Below are positions 44,612 through 55,255 of a stretch of DNA of 64,000 bases, piece after piece. The notes beneath the pieces are model-generated. The model had not been told where the DNA came from, ran no database searches, and saw nothing but the letters and a program-made list of their open reading frames with translations. The position numbers and the translations under genes were made by a program. The DNA is from Zeus faber. Taxonomy: Eukaryota; Chordata; Actinopteri; Zeiformes; Zeidae. The DNA is taken from contig OY482863.1 in the NCBI GenBank assembly GCA_960531495.1, positions 5,769,689 through 5,833,688 of the forward strand, written 5' to 3'. Position 1 is the first letter of the stretch. Every line of letters begins with the position of its first letter.

Positions 44612-47286
44612 TTTTATTGAAATCTACAGCATCTCACCAAACAAACTACAGATTTTGCTTCAGTGTATGCCAGGCTCCTTGTCCTCTACCAGAAGACTGC
44701 CTCCTTCTCTACCTGCCTGCCTGTCTGTCTGTCTGTCTGTCTATCTCATCACTCACTCAAGAAACTGATATTGAAAGTACCATAATTACACCGATGGTCG
44801 CGTAACAAAAATGGCTGCTATTGGAACTTTGTAAAAAGAAAATACTATATATATATACACATCTATATATTTATGCATGCAGTATATATATATTTGTTCA
44901 CTGTTTAATTAAAAAACGTAATCTAATTTTCAGTTTAATTTTTATTTTTTTCTGCAAATTTATGAGGGGTAGCTTGCAGAACTAGTTTTGTCGGACAGCT
45001 CAACGGTGCCACACACTTGCACGCAATTATGGGCCGGCCTTTTGAAGCAGCCAATCCCTCTGGCCCTACCTGCTGTGCTCTCTGCTTTGCTTGATGTGCT
45101 CCCTTCACCTTACCTCCACCTACTTGTTACTGCATGTTCCTGGCTCTACTGTAATATCTAACGGGGGCATACAAGCTCATCACTCCTATTTTTCTAGCTC
45201 ATAAGGTATGCATTTTTTCTGTACACCTCACGAGTGCTGAGCAGTGGAGCACAGACATCCAAACAAACTCAAACGATGAAAATAAATGAAGATCCATGTA
45301 AATGAAATCTAAGAGTTGTCTGTTGGTTGGTTCAAATTTCATTTATAAATAGTAGATAAATGTTAAACTGTGGAGTTAAATATTCCCGTTAGATGACATA
45401 ACGCAGTGAAACACAGTTGACTTACCAAGATGCTGAACAGCGCTGAACAACAACGATCGATGGTTTTCTTTAAAGTGACAGTCCAGGGAAGATCATTCCT
45501 CCATTCTCATGTGATGTGAATTCACAATGTGAAACTGTTTTGATAGAGTTCAACCTTTAAATCGTACTACTTTTACACACACACACACAGAGACATCATT
45601 GTCTGTGTGTGTGTGTAAAAGTAGTATGCTATGAGTGGATGGAAGGCCAGAGAATAAAAGTAGTACGCTATCTCCAGATACCAATAAATGGTGTATAATA
45701 CACTCTTAAATATGTCCATCTGTTTGTCACAACCAGGAAGTGACTGGAGAGAGAGAGCGAGAGAATAGTTTGGTGAGATTTATCATAGATATATATATTG
45801 CATGTGTTGCAGAGTCGAGGACACCCTGGTGCAGGAGCCCGGGGCTTCTCATCTGCCCTTGCAGTGAAGCGTGCCCAAGGTGGTAACAGTCAGTACTCTT
45901 ACTGACTGTTACTCTTCCTCTTACTGAAATCAATACTTTGTCAGAAGACATAATTTTACAGTTCTGGTAATCCCTTATTTTGCCCTCAGTCCTTATATCG
46001 CCGGAACTAATGGTTCTTTAATTAAGACTGTCAGAAACTCAAGAGGCAGCCCCTCACCCCAGTGAGAAATAATTCACTTAGGCTTGTTTGTCATTTAATG
46101 TTTCCATAGCAATCAAAGACGCCATCCGTCTACTTCCAGGTGAGGAGTGCCAAATGGTGCTGCAGCTTGATGAAGATAGGAAGGGTTTTTTTTGTTTTGT
46201 ATTTCACTAAACGTTTTCCTCTGCACGACTGAAGTCTGAAGTTTTCGGCTCCTTTGACTTCCATGGCTTTTAACAAACCTTTCCAATCATCCTGCTTCAT
46301 AGTTTAGCCAGAAGTATGTTTCTAAGTGCAAATGAAATGACGAAGCTACTTCATACACAATCCCATATTGCTTTGGATTTGGAATTTTTGACTAATAACT
46401 GACCTCAGCATTGAAATTCAAAATGTCAAGCTTTGTTAAAATGGTAAATGTGATGTGTGATTATTATGTAAGCTGGCCCACCCACTCAATGTGGAATATA
46501 AACGGTTTCTTCACACTTTGTTGTATTTCTTTGCGAGGCACATCGGCTTTTTGGTCTCAATGAAGAAATTTCCTCTACCTAAAGACTTTTATTAGCGTGG
46601 TGTCTATGTTTATGACAGATCATCGATCTCAATTACAAACCACACCCCTATTTCCCATTTGAAGAAAAATAAATGAAGGCGGGAAAGCAGGAAGTGTAAT
46701 TAGCTTGAAAGTAACAACTTTAAGCTTGAAGCAACAGTGAAGATATAACAATTGTCTGGTGATATTCCTTAATTTAAAAAAAGAAAAAGTAGATTTATAA
46801 ATACCAGACCCATATCTTGGCCGCTTACGAGATTTTTGGCCTCCATCCGTGATTGGTTTGGTAAGTCCTATTACCGCCGAGTACTGGAACAGCTTTATTT
46901 GATGCACAAGGGAGATCCTGTAGGTGTAGATGAGAGGGATAATGCATTCTGTTGTGATGCTCCCTCACTATTAGCAGAGAGAGAACTTTAAATTGAAAGA
47001 GTGAGATTTTCTGGAGTAAGAGTAAAAGCATGATTACTGCAGGAATACACAAGTTACTCCCAAAATGTATTTCAGCGATGTCACTACAAGGCAGGTCGTC
47101 CACGATTATACAATGGCACAAATGTAAAAACGATTGCAATGTTTATGCATTTTTAGAGTAAATTCTTGAATGAGATGGACCTAATCAGAGTCGTTGTCAT
47201 GCAACTGTTTAATCAAGTCCTGTTTTAAGGCATTTCAAATGAACAAGTATTTTGTCAATCCACCATTATTTTACCATCAATTGAAT
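44610..47286. other. No gene recognised; hairpin inside
   Basis: A (GTCT)n run lies near 44715-44745. Apart from the stem-loop at 45565-45626 nothing was identified. Open frames are at most 104 codons and have no familiar motif. Confidence 0.4.
45565..45626. repeat. Hairpin formed by inverted CA and GT tracts
   Basis: TACTACTTTTACACAC begins the left arm (45565-45594), and GTGTAAAAGTAGTA ends the right arm (45601-45626). The two are complementary apart from 4 extra bases in the left arm, around a 6-base loop. A third copy of the outer segment (TAAAAGTAGTACGCTAT) sits at 45655-45672. Confidence 0.85.
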
Positions 47287-47517
47287 CACAATTACATTAC
47301 ATTATATTATATTTCGTCATTGATCAGACGCTTTTATCCAAAGCGACTTACAATTGTTCAAACACCGACGGACGCAGCCATCAGGAGCAATTAGGGGTTA
47401 ATTGTCTTGCTCAAGGACACTACAGCATGCTAGCAGGAGGAGCCTGGGATCGAACCAGCAACCTTTAGATCACTAGACCACCAGCTCTACCTCCTGAGCT
47501 ACCATCCCCACAATTAC
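47287..47517 (-). mobile_element. tRNA-derived SINE with 9-bp target duplication
   Basis: Same family as the copies at 23.6 and 41.3 kb. CACAATTAC flanks the element on both sides (47287-47295 and 47509-47517), a perfect duplication. The minus strand has GGTAGCTCAGGAGG (A box region) and GGTTCGATCCC (47446-47456), then the TGTAAGTCGCTTTGG tail. The intact duplication points to a relatively recent insertion by LINE machinery. Confidence 0.92.
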
Positions 47518-47944
47518 TGTTTAAATTTTTTTGCAATAACGTAAAAAAGGCTATGTTTTAAGGCATTTATTTGCGAGGATCTATTGTTCAGTGATCATAA
47601 CCCAAAAAGTGTAAATCATTTCAAAGATCCTGGCTTGTGGCCCCCTCCCCATGCAAACAGACAGGCAAGGAGGATTCTGTGCCACCAGCCACTGGTGGAC
47701 CACCACCCCCAATCCCTTTAGTTGAGGATACTTTTCCCTCTTGTTAAAACTCCTAATTATGTTGTCTGGCTTCCTCCACTCTGGCTTTCATTGTGTATGC
47801 TTACATCCAACAGAGGGAAAATAAATCCTTTTCCCTGGATAAAAGGCACGACTTTGGGCTATGACCAGCAGGCTGTATGTAATCACCATTATGTTGAGAG
47901 ATTCAATGCTCAAGGCTTTTAGGTAAAGGCATAAAGTCTTATTT

Positions 47945-48045
47945 CAAGTTGAAGTTCAAGAGATTATTTGTCACATACATACACATACGGTCATACATAT
48001 ATGCAGTGAAATGTCATGACACCCGGTGATTACACACAATAAGCT
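47945..48045 (-). mobile_element. 3'-end remnant of Rex1-like LINE
   Basis: TTCAAGAGATTATTTGTCAC then ATACATATATGCAGTGAAAT matches the 3' end of the LINE at 58.4 kb, followed by CACCCGGTGATTACACACAA as in that copy. About 100 bp long and 5'-truncated. Confidence 0.8.
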
Positions 48046-48770
48046 CTATAAGCTTATTTTAAGGTCATTGTGAAAATGTAACACTGTAAAATATATTTTT
48101 TATTATTCATCAACATTCTGACAGGAGAACAAGCTGATGGATCGGCGAGGTAGGGTCTCCTCTAGTATCACTTAGACAGAACCATAACAATAGGGAAACT
48201 TAGCAGGGCACACTTAAGGAGTTTGAAGGAACACTTTTATAACCCACTGTCCTCCCATGCAGATGGTATGGTGTAATCTGTCAATTCAATCAAAATGCAT
48301 TTGTGCTGAATGGAAGTCAATGGAAAAAAAGCAACTTCTCTCATTACAAGAAGTAAAAGCAGTACAAGAAATAGAAATGAACATCTCCATTGATAAGTTG
48401 ACTTCTCAGAATAAATGTTTTGGGTTTGATCATTACAGCCTAAGCATCATACCAAAAACCATAAATCATAAAACCAAACTTGATGCTTCAGATGTGTCAC
48501 TTCAGAAACCAAGGTCCATTTTCTTTCTACGACCTATGCTTTCAGCCTTTTCATGGTCCTCGTTTAGAACTATGTTTTACCAGCTATTGAGCAAAACAAT
48601 GGCCAATCCCTTTCACGCTAAGCATTCCACGTTAGAGCACTGCACTTCCAGGAATGCAAAATGTGAGCTCAGCCTTACGTCTGATCAACAAACACCATAT
48701 TGTCGGTTAATCCTCAGCCATGTGTCCTTACTGTTGCGCAAAGACAGATATGGCGCTAGCTGGTGGGTTA
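48046..48770. other. No gene recognised; 172-codon open frame
   Basis: A plus-strand frame at 48257-48775 contains no motif I recognise, has no flanking splice logic that I trust, and its amino-acid content is unremarkable. It could be a chance frame or a decayed repeat-borne sequence. Confidence 0.35.
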
Positions 48771-48892
48771 AATAACCCACTGCGCATCAGCCTAATGGAT
48801 TGCATTAAGCCGCAAGGATTTAACGTTGTGACATTCTAACTTTAATTAGCAGTTTCCTTCATCTGCGTCTGATTACTGGCCAGATGGCGACA
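48770..48892. promoter_or_regulatory. Candidate conserved non-coding patch
   Basis: CCTAATGGATTGCATTAAGC, then TCTAACTTTAATTAGCAG and TCTGATTACTGGCC contain several homeodomain cores, including two of the TAATGGATT/GATTA type. The DNA is apparently unique. Conservation was not tested. Confidence 0.3.
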
Positions 48893-48935
48893 GAGGGAGG
48901 ATGTCACACCAGTCCAGTGTATGTGTCTGGGTGTA

Positions 48936-48951
48936 TATCTCTATATATGAA

Positions 48952-49000
<49 letters not shown>

Positions 49001-49034
49001 ATGTGTGTGTGTGTGCCCCATGATTTGTGTTCTC

Positions 49035-49085
<51 letters not shown>

Positions 49086-49101
49086 TTCATATATAGAGAT
49101 A
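48936..49101. repeat. Long hairpin: GT and CA arrays with matched unique flanks
   Basis: TATCTCTATATATGAAGCAGT at 48936-48956 is a perfect inverted match, over 21 bp, to 49081-49101. Inside lie a (GT)n array (48956-49014, with one CATG interruption) and a (CA)n array (49040-49082), which pair with each other. The loop of about 24 bases is at 49017-49039. The predicted stem exceeds 60 bp. Confidence 0.9.
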
Positions 49102-49186
49102 AACCCGTTTTAAAGAAAAACCCTTGAGCTGAGTTGAGTTATGTCCATTGCCTAACATAAGCAAATAACCATCTATTATATATAAA

Positions 49187-49750
49187 TGTGGTGTGGGGAG
49201 GGTGTGGTTTGAGCAGCCACACCTGTCGTGGGTCTAGATAATTGGGCCTAGGATCGCTGTGGCTATATATGTTGGACATTTTGTTCGTCTGAGGTTTGGG
49301 AAAGCTGTTTCAGAGTCCAGTGTTTTATTATTTTAGGTGTGGTAACCCGATGTCAGAGTCCAGGCATTTTTTTTTCTCTGCTGGGGGTGGGGGCTTCGGC
49401 CAGGGATTCTCCCTTGCCTCAGTTTGGTGATGTGGGGATGATGTGGTTTGAGCAGCCACACCTGTCCTAGGTCTAGGTAATTGGGGCCAGGATCTGTGTG
49501 GCTGTACACCTGTTTCTCATTGGTTGGTCTAATGAGCAACAGGTAAAACCCCCATGCCCACACACACACACACACACACAAGAGAGGAGCCCTTGTCATG
49601 ACATGCTGTCCATCTGCTCCTGGGCTAATTCCACCTAGCCCCCTCTCTACAATAAATTTGTGTGTCTGAAACCCCATCGTCTGTGTTTCTGCGCCGGAGG
49701 GCCCTGAATAGGCCTCTCGGGTGGCGTGTGGCCGGTGGAACTGCCACAAT
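49187..49750 (+). repeat. LTR-like repeat, copy 1 with internal duplication
   Basis: GTGGTTTGAGCAGCCACACC occurs at about 49203 and again at about 49441, so a segment of about 75 bp is duplicated 240 bp apart. Between them are CAGAGTCCAGTGTTTTATTA and GGGGGCTTCGGCCAGGGATTCT. After the second copy come a CTACAATAAATTTGTG polyadenylation-like signal at about 49648 and a TG...CA outline (start TGTGG, end GCCACA at 49747). The whole matches, inverted, the repeat at 55.3-55.8 kb. The family is unknown. Confidence 0.7.
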
Positions 49751-50235
49751 CGTTTTTCAAACACCTGAATTGTGGCTAAAGCAAAGGCTCTGTCAACTCC
49801 CTTCAATCGTAAACCCGGTGGCGGTAGAAGTGGTGGAATGAGATTATTTTGAAAGGGGGCGGGGGGGATGGGGTGCTGCCAGAGGTGTAAGTCAGTGTCT
49901 CGTGGTACGATCAGTTGGTAAAAAAAAATAAATAATAAAAAAAATCATACAACATAGTTTGTGACTGACACAAGTGGTTTTACCTCTGTCGGGTGAAGTT
50001 CTTCTACAAGCCAGCGGAGGGAGCTCTGGCTATCTATTCACTGCCGTTAACCGTTTGGAAGCCAAGAGAGGAACAGGTGTGTCTGTGTGTTTGTCTGTAT
50101 TATGTATTGGTGAGTCCAATTTGAATGACTGTGTGTGCGTATCTGTCGATTTGTTCCCCGTCCCGTATCTGCGTGCGCGCACACGTGTCTTTGTGTGGAA
50201 AACGTGCATTCTAGAGCTGGTTTATTTTCTCTTCA

Positions 50236-50236
<1 letters not shown>
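49750..50236. other. No gene recognised
   Basis: Unassigned sequence with A-rich simple sequence at 49920-49945. Confidence 0.45.

Positions 50237-50309
<73 letters not shown>
50237..50309. repeat. (GT)n microsatellite
   Basis: About 36 uninterrupted GT units. Confidence 0.97.
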
Positions 50310-50312
<3 letters not shown>

Positions 50313-50607
50313 ACAGATGCACCCCGTAAGTGTGTCGTAGGAGGGGTGGGTGCATGGAACAAATCCAGCACAATAGTACCTTTTTCTTTCTACCAATTTT
50401 GACAACAACCTTATTTTTTCTCTGTCACTAGACAGAGCGAGAGAGGGAGGGGGGGATAGACAGAGGGACAGACAGAGTAAAGGAGAGGGAGAGCGAGGCT
50501 GCTTTATGTTTCCTGTCCGCCTGCTATCCGACCGTTTCCATGACGATAATAGCCATAACCAGATTTCTATTCCAATTCGAAGTGCTATGTGAAAGGCCCA
50601 TCCCGCT

Positions 50608-50768
50608 GTGTGTGTGTGTGTGTGTGTGTGTGCGCGTGTGTGTGTGTGTGTGTGCGTGTGTGTGTGTGTGTGTGCGTGTGTGTGTGTGTGTGCGTGTGTG
50701 TGTGTGTGTGTGTGCGCGTGTGTGTGTGTGTGTGTGTGCGTGTGTGTGTGTGTGTGTGCGTGTGTGTA
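50608..50768. repeat. (GT)n array with regular GCGT interruptions
   Basis: GT repeat in which a C replaces T every 20-30 bases, giving a loose higher-order pattern. Both strands stay open without meaning. Confidence 0.95.
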
Positions 50769-50937
50769 TGCTCATAAAGGTTATCACGAGGCTCCTATGT
50801 ATTATTTATTAAAACAGCTCGTCAAATAATTTGAAACAATGTCGCCACACCTCTGGTCCAACAGCAATACTGAAGATATACTTTTAATAGACCATGCGCA
50901 CGGACAGTCAAAGCCTTCAATAAGCCCCAGTTACGTC

Positions 50938-51002
50938 AGATGGACAGACAGACAGATAAGTCTACAGACAGACAGACAGATAGGTAGACAGACAGACAGA
51001 CA
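50938..51002. repeat. (GACA)n tetranucleotide repeat
   Basis: Three short GACA runs separated by GATAAGTCTA and GATAGGTA. Confidence 0.9.
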
Positions 51003-51148
51003 TTTGTATGAACTGTTACTATTCATCACGCCCCAGAGCAGGTGGGGAAGCATTAACCAGTGGCATGCAAAGCCCCATAATTAGGGGGTATCAAAAGGGG
51101 ACCAGCCTTGGCACAGATACTCTGTCCAATACCCATTCCCAATTGAAG

Positions 51149-51149
<1 letters not shown>

Positions 51150-51222
<73 letters not shown>

Positions 51223-51369
51223 TTGTGCATGTGCTGGTATGTTTCCCTGTGCTGCTGTGTGCCCTTTGCTGATAGTTACAGAAGAGGACTTTGGAGGAAA
51301 AGCAAATGCAACAGAATGCCCATCTGCTTGGAAGTACGTGCAGATAGAAAGGTGACAGACAGACAGACA

Positions 51370-51412
<43 letters not shown>
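51150..51412. repeat. (GT)n array and facing (CA)n array
   Basis: (GT)n at 51150-51223 and (CA)n at 51371-51412, 150 bp apart in inverted sense. Their unique flanks are not complementary, unlike the 48.9 kb locus. Confidence 0.93.
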
Positions 51413-51416
<4 letters not shown>

Positions 51417-51791
51417 ACTGTACATTTTCAACAGGCAATCATGGTGAGAGAAGTATAAAGCAGAGAAATGCCACATGAAAAAGAAATTGAACTTTGAAGA
51501 AACGAAAACGCAGATTACAAATGCAGTCGCAGTGGTCCTATTTATACAGTATACAGTTTATACCATATATTAGGTTCATACTATATATACAGTATGTATT
51601 GAACCATCGTAGACGGACTGTAGCTGGTTTCTTTCCTCTGACTATAGAGAGACAACTACAGGCACGTGATGTCGGTGGGCAGATCGGCTGAGCACCAGAG
51701 GTGGTATTTGGGCACATCACAGGGTCAGTGACACACATCGGCTTGGATTATCACACTGTCACACTCTGCCTCATGCCAGCGGATAACAAGT

Positions 51792-51795
<4 letters not shown>

Positions 51796-51853
<58 letters not shown>
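51796..51853. repeat. (GA)n microsatellite
   Basis: About 28 uninterrupted GA units. Confidence 0.97.
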
Positions 51854-51976
51854 AGAGGTGGCGGCAGAGTCGAGAACAGAGAAAGTGATGGAGAGCAGTG
51901 GGAAATATTAGAAAGAAGACAGATGACAGAGGATCGAGGGAGAAGGAGGAGTTGAAGCAGAGGTGTGGCTTGTCAG

Positions 51977-51999
51977 ATGGATGGATGGATGGATGGATG
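51977..51999. repeat. (GATG)n repeat
   Basis: About five GATG units in a purine-rich context (52015-52085) that is nearly free of pyrimidines. Confidence 0.9.
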
Positions 52000-52164
52000 T
52001 GAAGAGATAGATATGGAGGGATGGGAAAGGGGGTAGAGGAGGAAGAAGAAAAGGGAAAAGGAAAGGAGGAGGAGGAGGATGGCAGTGAAAGGGGCATGCA
52101 TCCCTTCCGGGTCCACATATTTATGTAAAGTATGTATGTCTGTGTTTGTCTATGTATGCACACA

Positions 52165-52229
<65 letters not shown>
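52165..52229. repeat. (GT)n microsatellite
   Basis: About 32 GT units, adjoining the 45-bp minisatellite that follows. Confidence 0.97.
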
Positions 52230-52232
<3 letters not shown>

Positions 52233-52239
52233 GGTACGG

Positions 52240-52690
52240 GTCCGGCAGCCAGACTGCTCAGGGGAACGACCCGGCCCCAGGGCAGGAACGGGCTGCACCT
52301 CGGGAGAGGCAGCTGACGACTTGGGGACTGGTACGGGCTAGACCACGGGAGATGCAGCCGACGACTCGGGGACCGGAACGGGCTGGACCTCGGTAGAGGC
52401 AGCAGACAATCAGGGACTGGAACGGGTCGGAACTCGGTACAGGCAACCGACGATTCGGGGATGGGAACAGGCCGGACCTCGGGAGAGGCAGCAGATGACT
52501 CGGGGATGGGAACAGGCCGGACCTAAGGAGAGGCAGCAGATGACTCGTGGACTGGAACGGGCCGGAACTCGGTAGAGGGAACCGACGATTCAGGGATGGG
52601 AACAGGCCGGACCTCGGGAGAGGTAGCAGATGACTCGGGGACTGGAACAGGCTGGACCTCGGTAGAGGTGGGCGGTAGCTCGGGTACTAG
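52240..52690 (-). repeat. 45-bp coding minisatellite, unit PEVRPVPIPESSAAS
   Basis: About ten tandem units of 45 bp encode, on the minus strand, a 15-residue repeat PEVRPVPIPESSAAS and variants (TEVQPVPVPESSATS, TEFRPVPVHESSAAS). The unit length is a multiple of three and coding is preserved across units. One GAG-to-TAG change (about 52525) and one frameshift in the unit near 52410 break it. The protein would be extended, proline- and acid-rich. Confidence 0.85.
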
Positions 52691-53460
52691 AATGATAGCC
52701 TCCGGAGAAAGGGGAGGTGGAGACGAGGGGGGGGGGGCGTGTAATTTCCACCGGTTGAATGCTAACATTCGGCAGAAGTCCGGATCCTATCCCCAGGAGA
52801 TCGCAAGTAGCTGGAGGAAAGCGGGCTCCTCCCCTTCCATCAACTCCTTCAACACTACAAAGTCATGACAGGAGAAAGGCAAGGGGGGCAGCGGAGACAC
52901 GGGGGTGCTGGGAAAAAGAGACTGGGGAGTGCAGGGCCGTGGAGACTGGGGAGCGCCGGGCCGCGGAGAGACTGGGAGTGACGGGCCGCAGAGACTGGGG
53001 AGCGCCAGGTGGCGGAGACTGGGGAGCGCCGGCCAGGGAGACTGGGGAGCGCCGGACAGTGGAGAATGGGGAATGCCAGACAGCGGGGAATGTGAGCGGC
53101 CTTGGGGATCCTTGAGACCGCGCCCTTTCCTGGGGGATTTCTGAGGGTCCCGAAAGAAAAACGCGAGACGCGACCCCCAGAAGGGGGACTGCTCGGGATC
53201 CTCGGGGGCAGGAACAGGGCACGCGAGTATCGACCTAGCCGGCTCAGGCCTGGGGGCTAGGCCAATGCTCGACTCCAGGGTAGCAACCCCGCATCTGATT
53301 GCCGGCAGTGGGGGCAGAGGGCAAGCAGTCCGGGGTGCCTGGATGGGACGTACAGGCATGCTGGCAATCAGCAGGCCCACAGCTAGCCGGCAAGGCTAGA
53401 GATTGGCCCTGGATGAGAAACCCCATGAACGACATAAAAACCGGGTTCGCTGGGTTCATG
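52240..53460 (-). pseudogene. Proline-rich repeat ORF of an LTR-type element
   Basis: One degenerate minus-strand frame can be followed from 53459 to 52240. It starts after an LTR-like segment with MNPANPVFMSFMGFLIQGQ, a start that resembles the N-terminus of some fish Gypsy-type Gag proteins. Next comes a proline/serine region (53380-52900) with repeats such as HSPLSGIPHSPLSGAPQSP, then VLKELMEGEEPAFLQLLAIS (about 52855-52795), a stop TAG, DPDFCRMLAFNRWKL, and the 15-residue PVPESS repeats. I recognise no enzyme. Stops and shifts suggest it is dead. Function unknown. Confidence 0.5.
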
Positions 53461-53462
53461 TT

Positions 53463-54005
53463 TGGTCAGACCGTACTGTTAAAGATGTGGTCAGATTAAC
53501 TCAAACGCAGGGCACACTCGGTTTTATGAGTTTGCACAAGTCTTCAATGTGTAGACAGACAGGGAATCAGGAACAGGCAACAGAAGGGGGGTCAGGACAG
53601 GCAGGGACTCATGATGGGGAAGGCAGGAACTAACAAAGAGCCAGGGAATCAGGAATCAGAAACCAGGTGCACAGGAGTCAGCGGAGAATCAGGGACCAAG
53701 AGTTTGGGTCATACACCCAGGGGAACAGGCAGAAACATAAATGCTAACCCATGCGAGAAAACATGCGAGAACACATGCAATGATCAGATCCTGACAGAGT
53801 GAATGGGACATGGTTAAATACAAAATAAGTGACGAGGAAGGTGGAGACAAGTGGTGAGATTCCTAACTGGGGACAGGTATGCAGTGACAGGGATGGGATG
53901 CCAGACAGACAGAGGGAGCTAGAGAGCGGCATAGGAACCTATAGACGGACAGAGGGAGCCAGAGAGGGACAGGGGGAGCCAGAGACAGACAGACAGGGAA
54001 TCAAG
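53463..54005 (-). mobile_element. LTR-like segment upstream of the proline-rich ORF
   Basis: Read on the minus strand it is rich in CTGATTCCCTGTCTGTC-type sequence. It contains TTTGTATTTAACC (TATA-like, about 53812-53825), then TGTCAGGATCTG at 53796, and ends in GGTCTGACCA at about 53463, directly before the ATG of the proline-rich frame. That layout (promoter, leader, Gag-like start) fits the 5' LTR of a Gypsy-type element. I found no second LTR and could not fix the outer boundary. Confidence 0.4.
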
Positions 54006-54529
54006 GCCGGATTAATTTCCAATAAAAGTGTAGTTTTAAAGTCCATAGGTTTACTTATCACAGCATTTATTGTGTGTAAAATGATTGAAATGATAAAGAT
54101 ATTAGTCCAGGGTTCAGATAAATTTAGTGGACTATACTCTGATAAAATATAATATAGTTAAAAAGTAGGACCCCCCCCCCACGAGAAAAATGGAAATACT
54201 GAAGTAAAGTAATGTTAGTAGGCTACCTCAAAAAAGGCTATGGGCCTACATAAGTGCAGTTAATTAAATTGAAGGTAGCCCTTACTAGTTTGGTTTGAGC
54301 ACAAACCCTTCTTCATCATTAAACCAAAAAATATTGATGAAATTCTTCTGCTTTAATTAGATTAAAAAACTTAACCGTCAACATTAGCGGCAACCTTTTA
54401 TTTTTATTTTTAGAAAGGTTAAAAATACCGGAGATTTATGGGAAATATTTCAACTGGAAGACAGTGGGAGCAAAGGGTAAAATATGGGAGAATTCTGGGA
54501 AAAACAGAAGCGTTGACTGACAGGTGTGT

Positions 54530-55255
54530 GTATTACAGATTGCTTATTTAAAAGCATGGTGCAAACGGAAGGCAGAAATGTATCAGCGCCTGCATTCTGA
54601 CAGTGATGATGAACATGAAAGTCAGACATCAGTGGGCGAAAGATCAACCAGTGGATTACATGACAACCAGGCTGGCAATGAGAACAGTTTTAAAAGTATT
54701 AATTCGGCAACTGCCTGTTTGACTACAGATGCATCTGTCTTTGACACCGATGTGCATATATTGTGTCTTCTGACTCAAAAGAAAATGTTCTAAATGATGA
54801 AGCGAATTGGATTTCAAAAGAGAACTTAAGACAATGATCTACAAAGAACAAAACCACACAAATATCCTGAAATATTGCCAATATCCTGATTGGCAATATT
54901 AAGAAAGCAAGGACACCTGCTCCCAAACGATGCAAGGACACTCCTTCCTACACCACGAGCTGTAGGCTATCAGCTGAAGTTGGCGATACATTTACTATGG
55001 ATTAGATAAGGAAATTTGTTGTTTACTAAGTCATGCAATGACTTTCAGACATGATCATGATTCTATAAATCTCAGCATCAATGCTGATGGTGTCCCACTC
55101 TTCAGAAAGCAGCAAAGTCCAGCTCCAGCCAATACCAGCCAAGTTTCACAAATTTGAGGCATTTGTTGTAGCTTTCTTTTGTAGGGACAAGAAATCACAT
55201 CCCTCTTGAGGAATACTTTTTGATGATGTATAAATGTGTCAGTTTTGCCTGCCAC
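54530..55255 (+). pseudogene. CACTA-like transposase relic, 5' part
   Basis: KAWCKRKAEMYQRLHSDSDD starts an acidic N-terminal region (54545-54680). Further on, LRKQGHLLPNDARTLLPTPR (54899-54958) and INADGVPLF (55078-55104) are readable. These motifs occur in a multi-copy vertebrate and invertebrate ORF family; the Asn-x-Asp-Gly-x-Pro-x-Phe string recalls CACTA/EnSpm (tnp2-type) transposases, although the superfamily is an inference. Stops and frameshifts are common. The frame stops at about 55255, where the LTR-like repeat begins, and continues after it. Confidence 0.5.

Noticed and set aside
48257-48775. 172-codon plus-strand ORF as a host gene
   Set aside because: No recognisable domain and no supporting splice or promoter features. 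Its length is not exceptional for 64 kb of AT-balanced DNA.
51150-51412. Facing GT and CA arrays as another hairpin locus
   Set aside because: The unique flanks are not complementary and the spacer is about 150 bp, so the foldback design of 45.6 and 48.9 kb is not reproduced.
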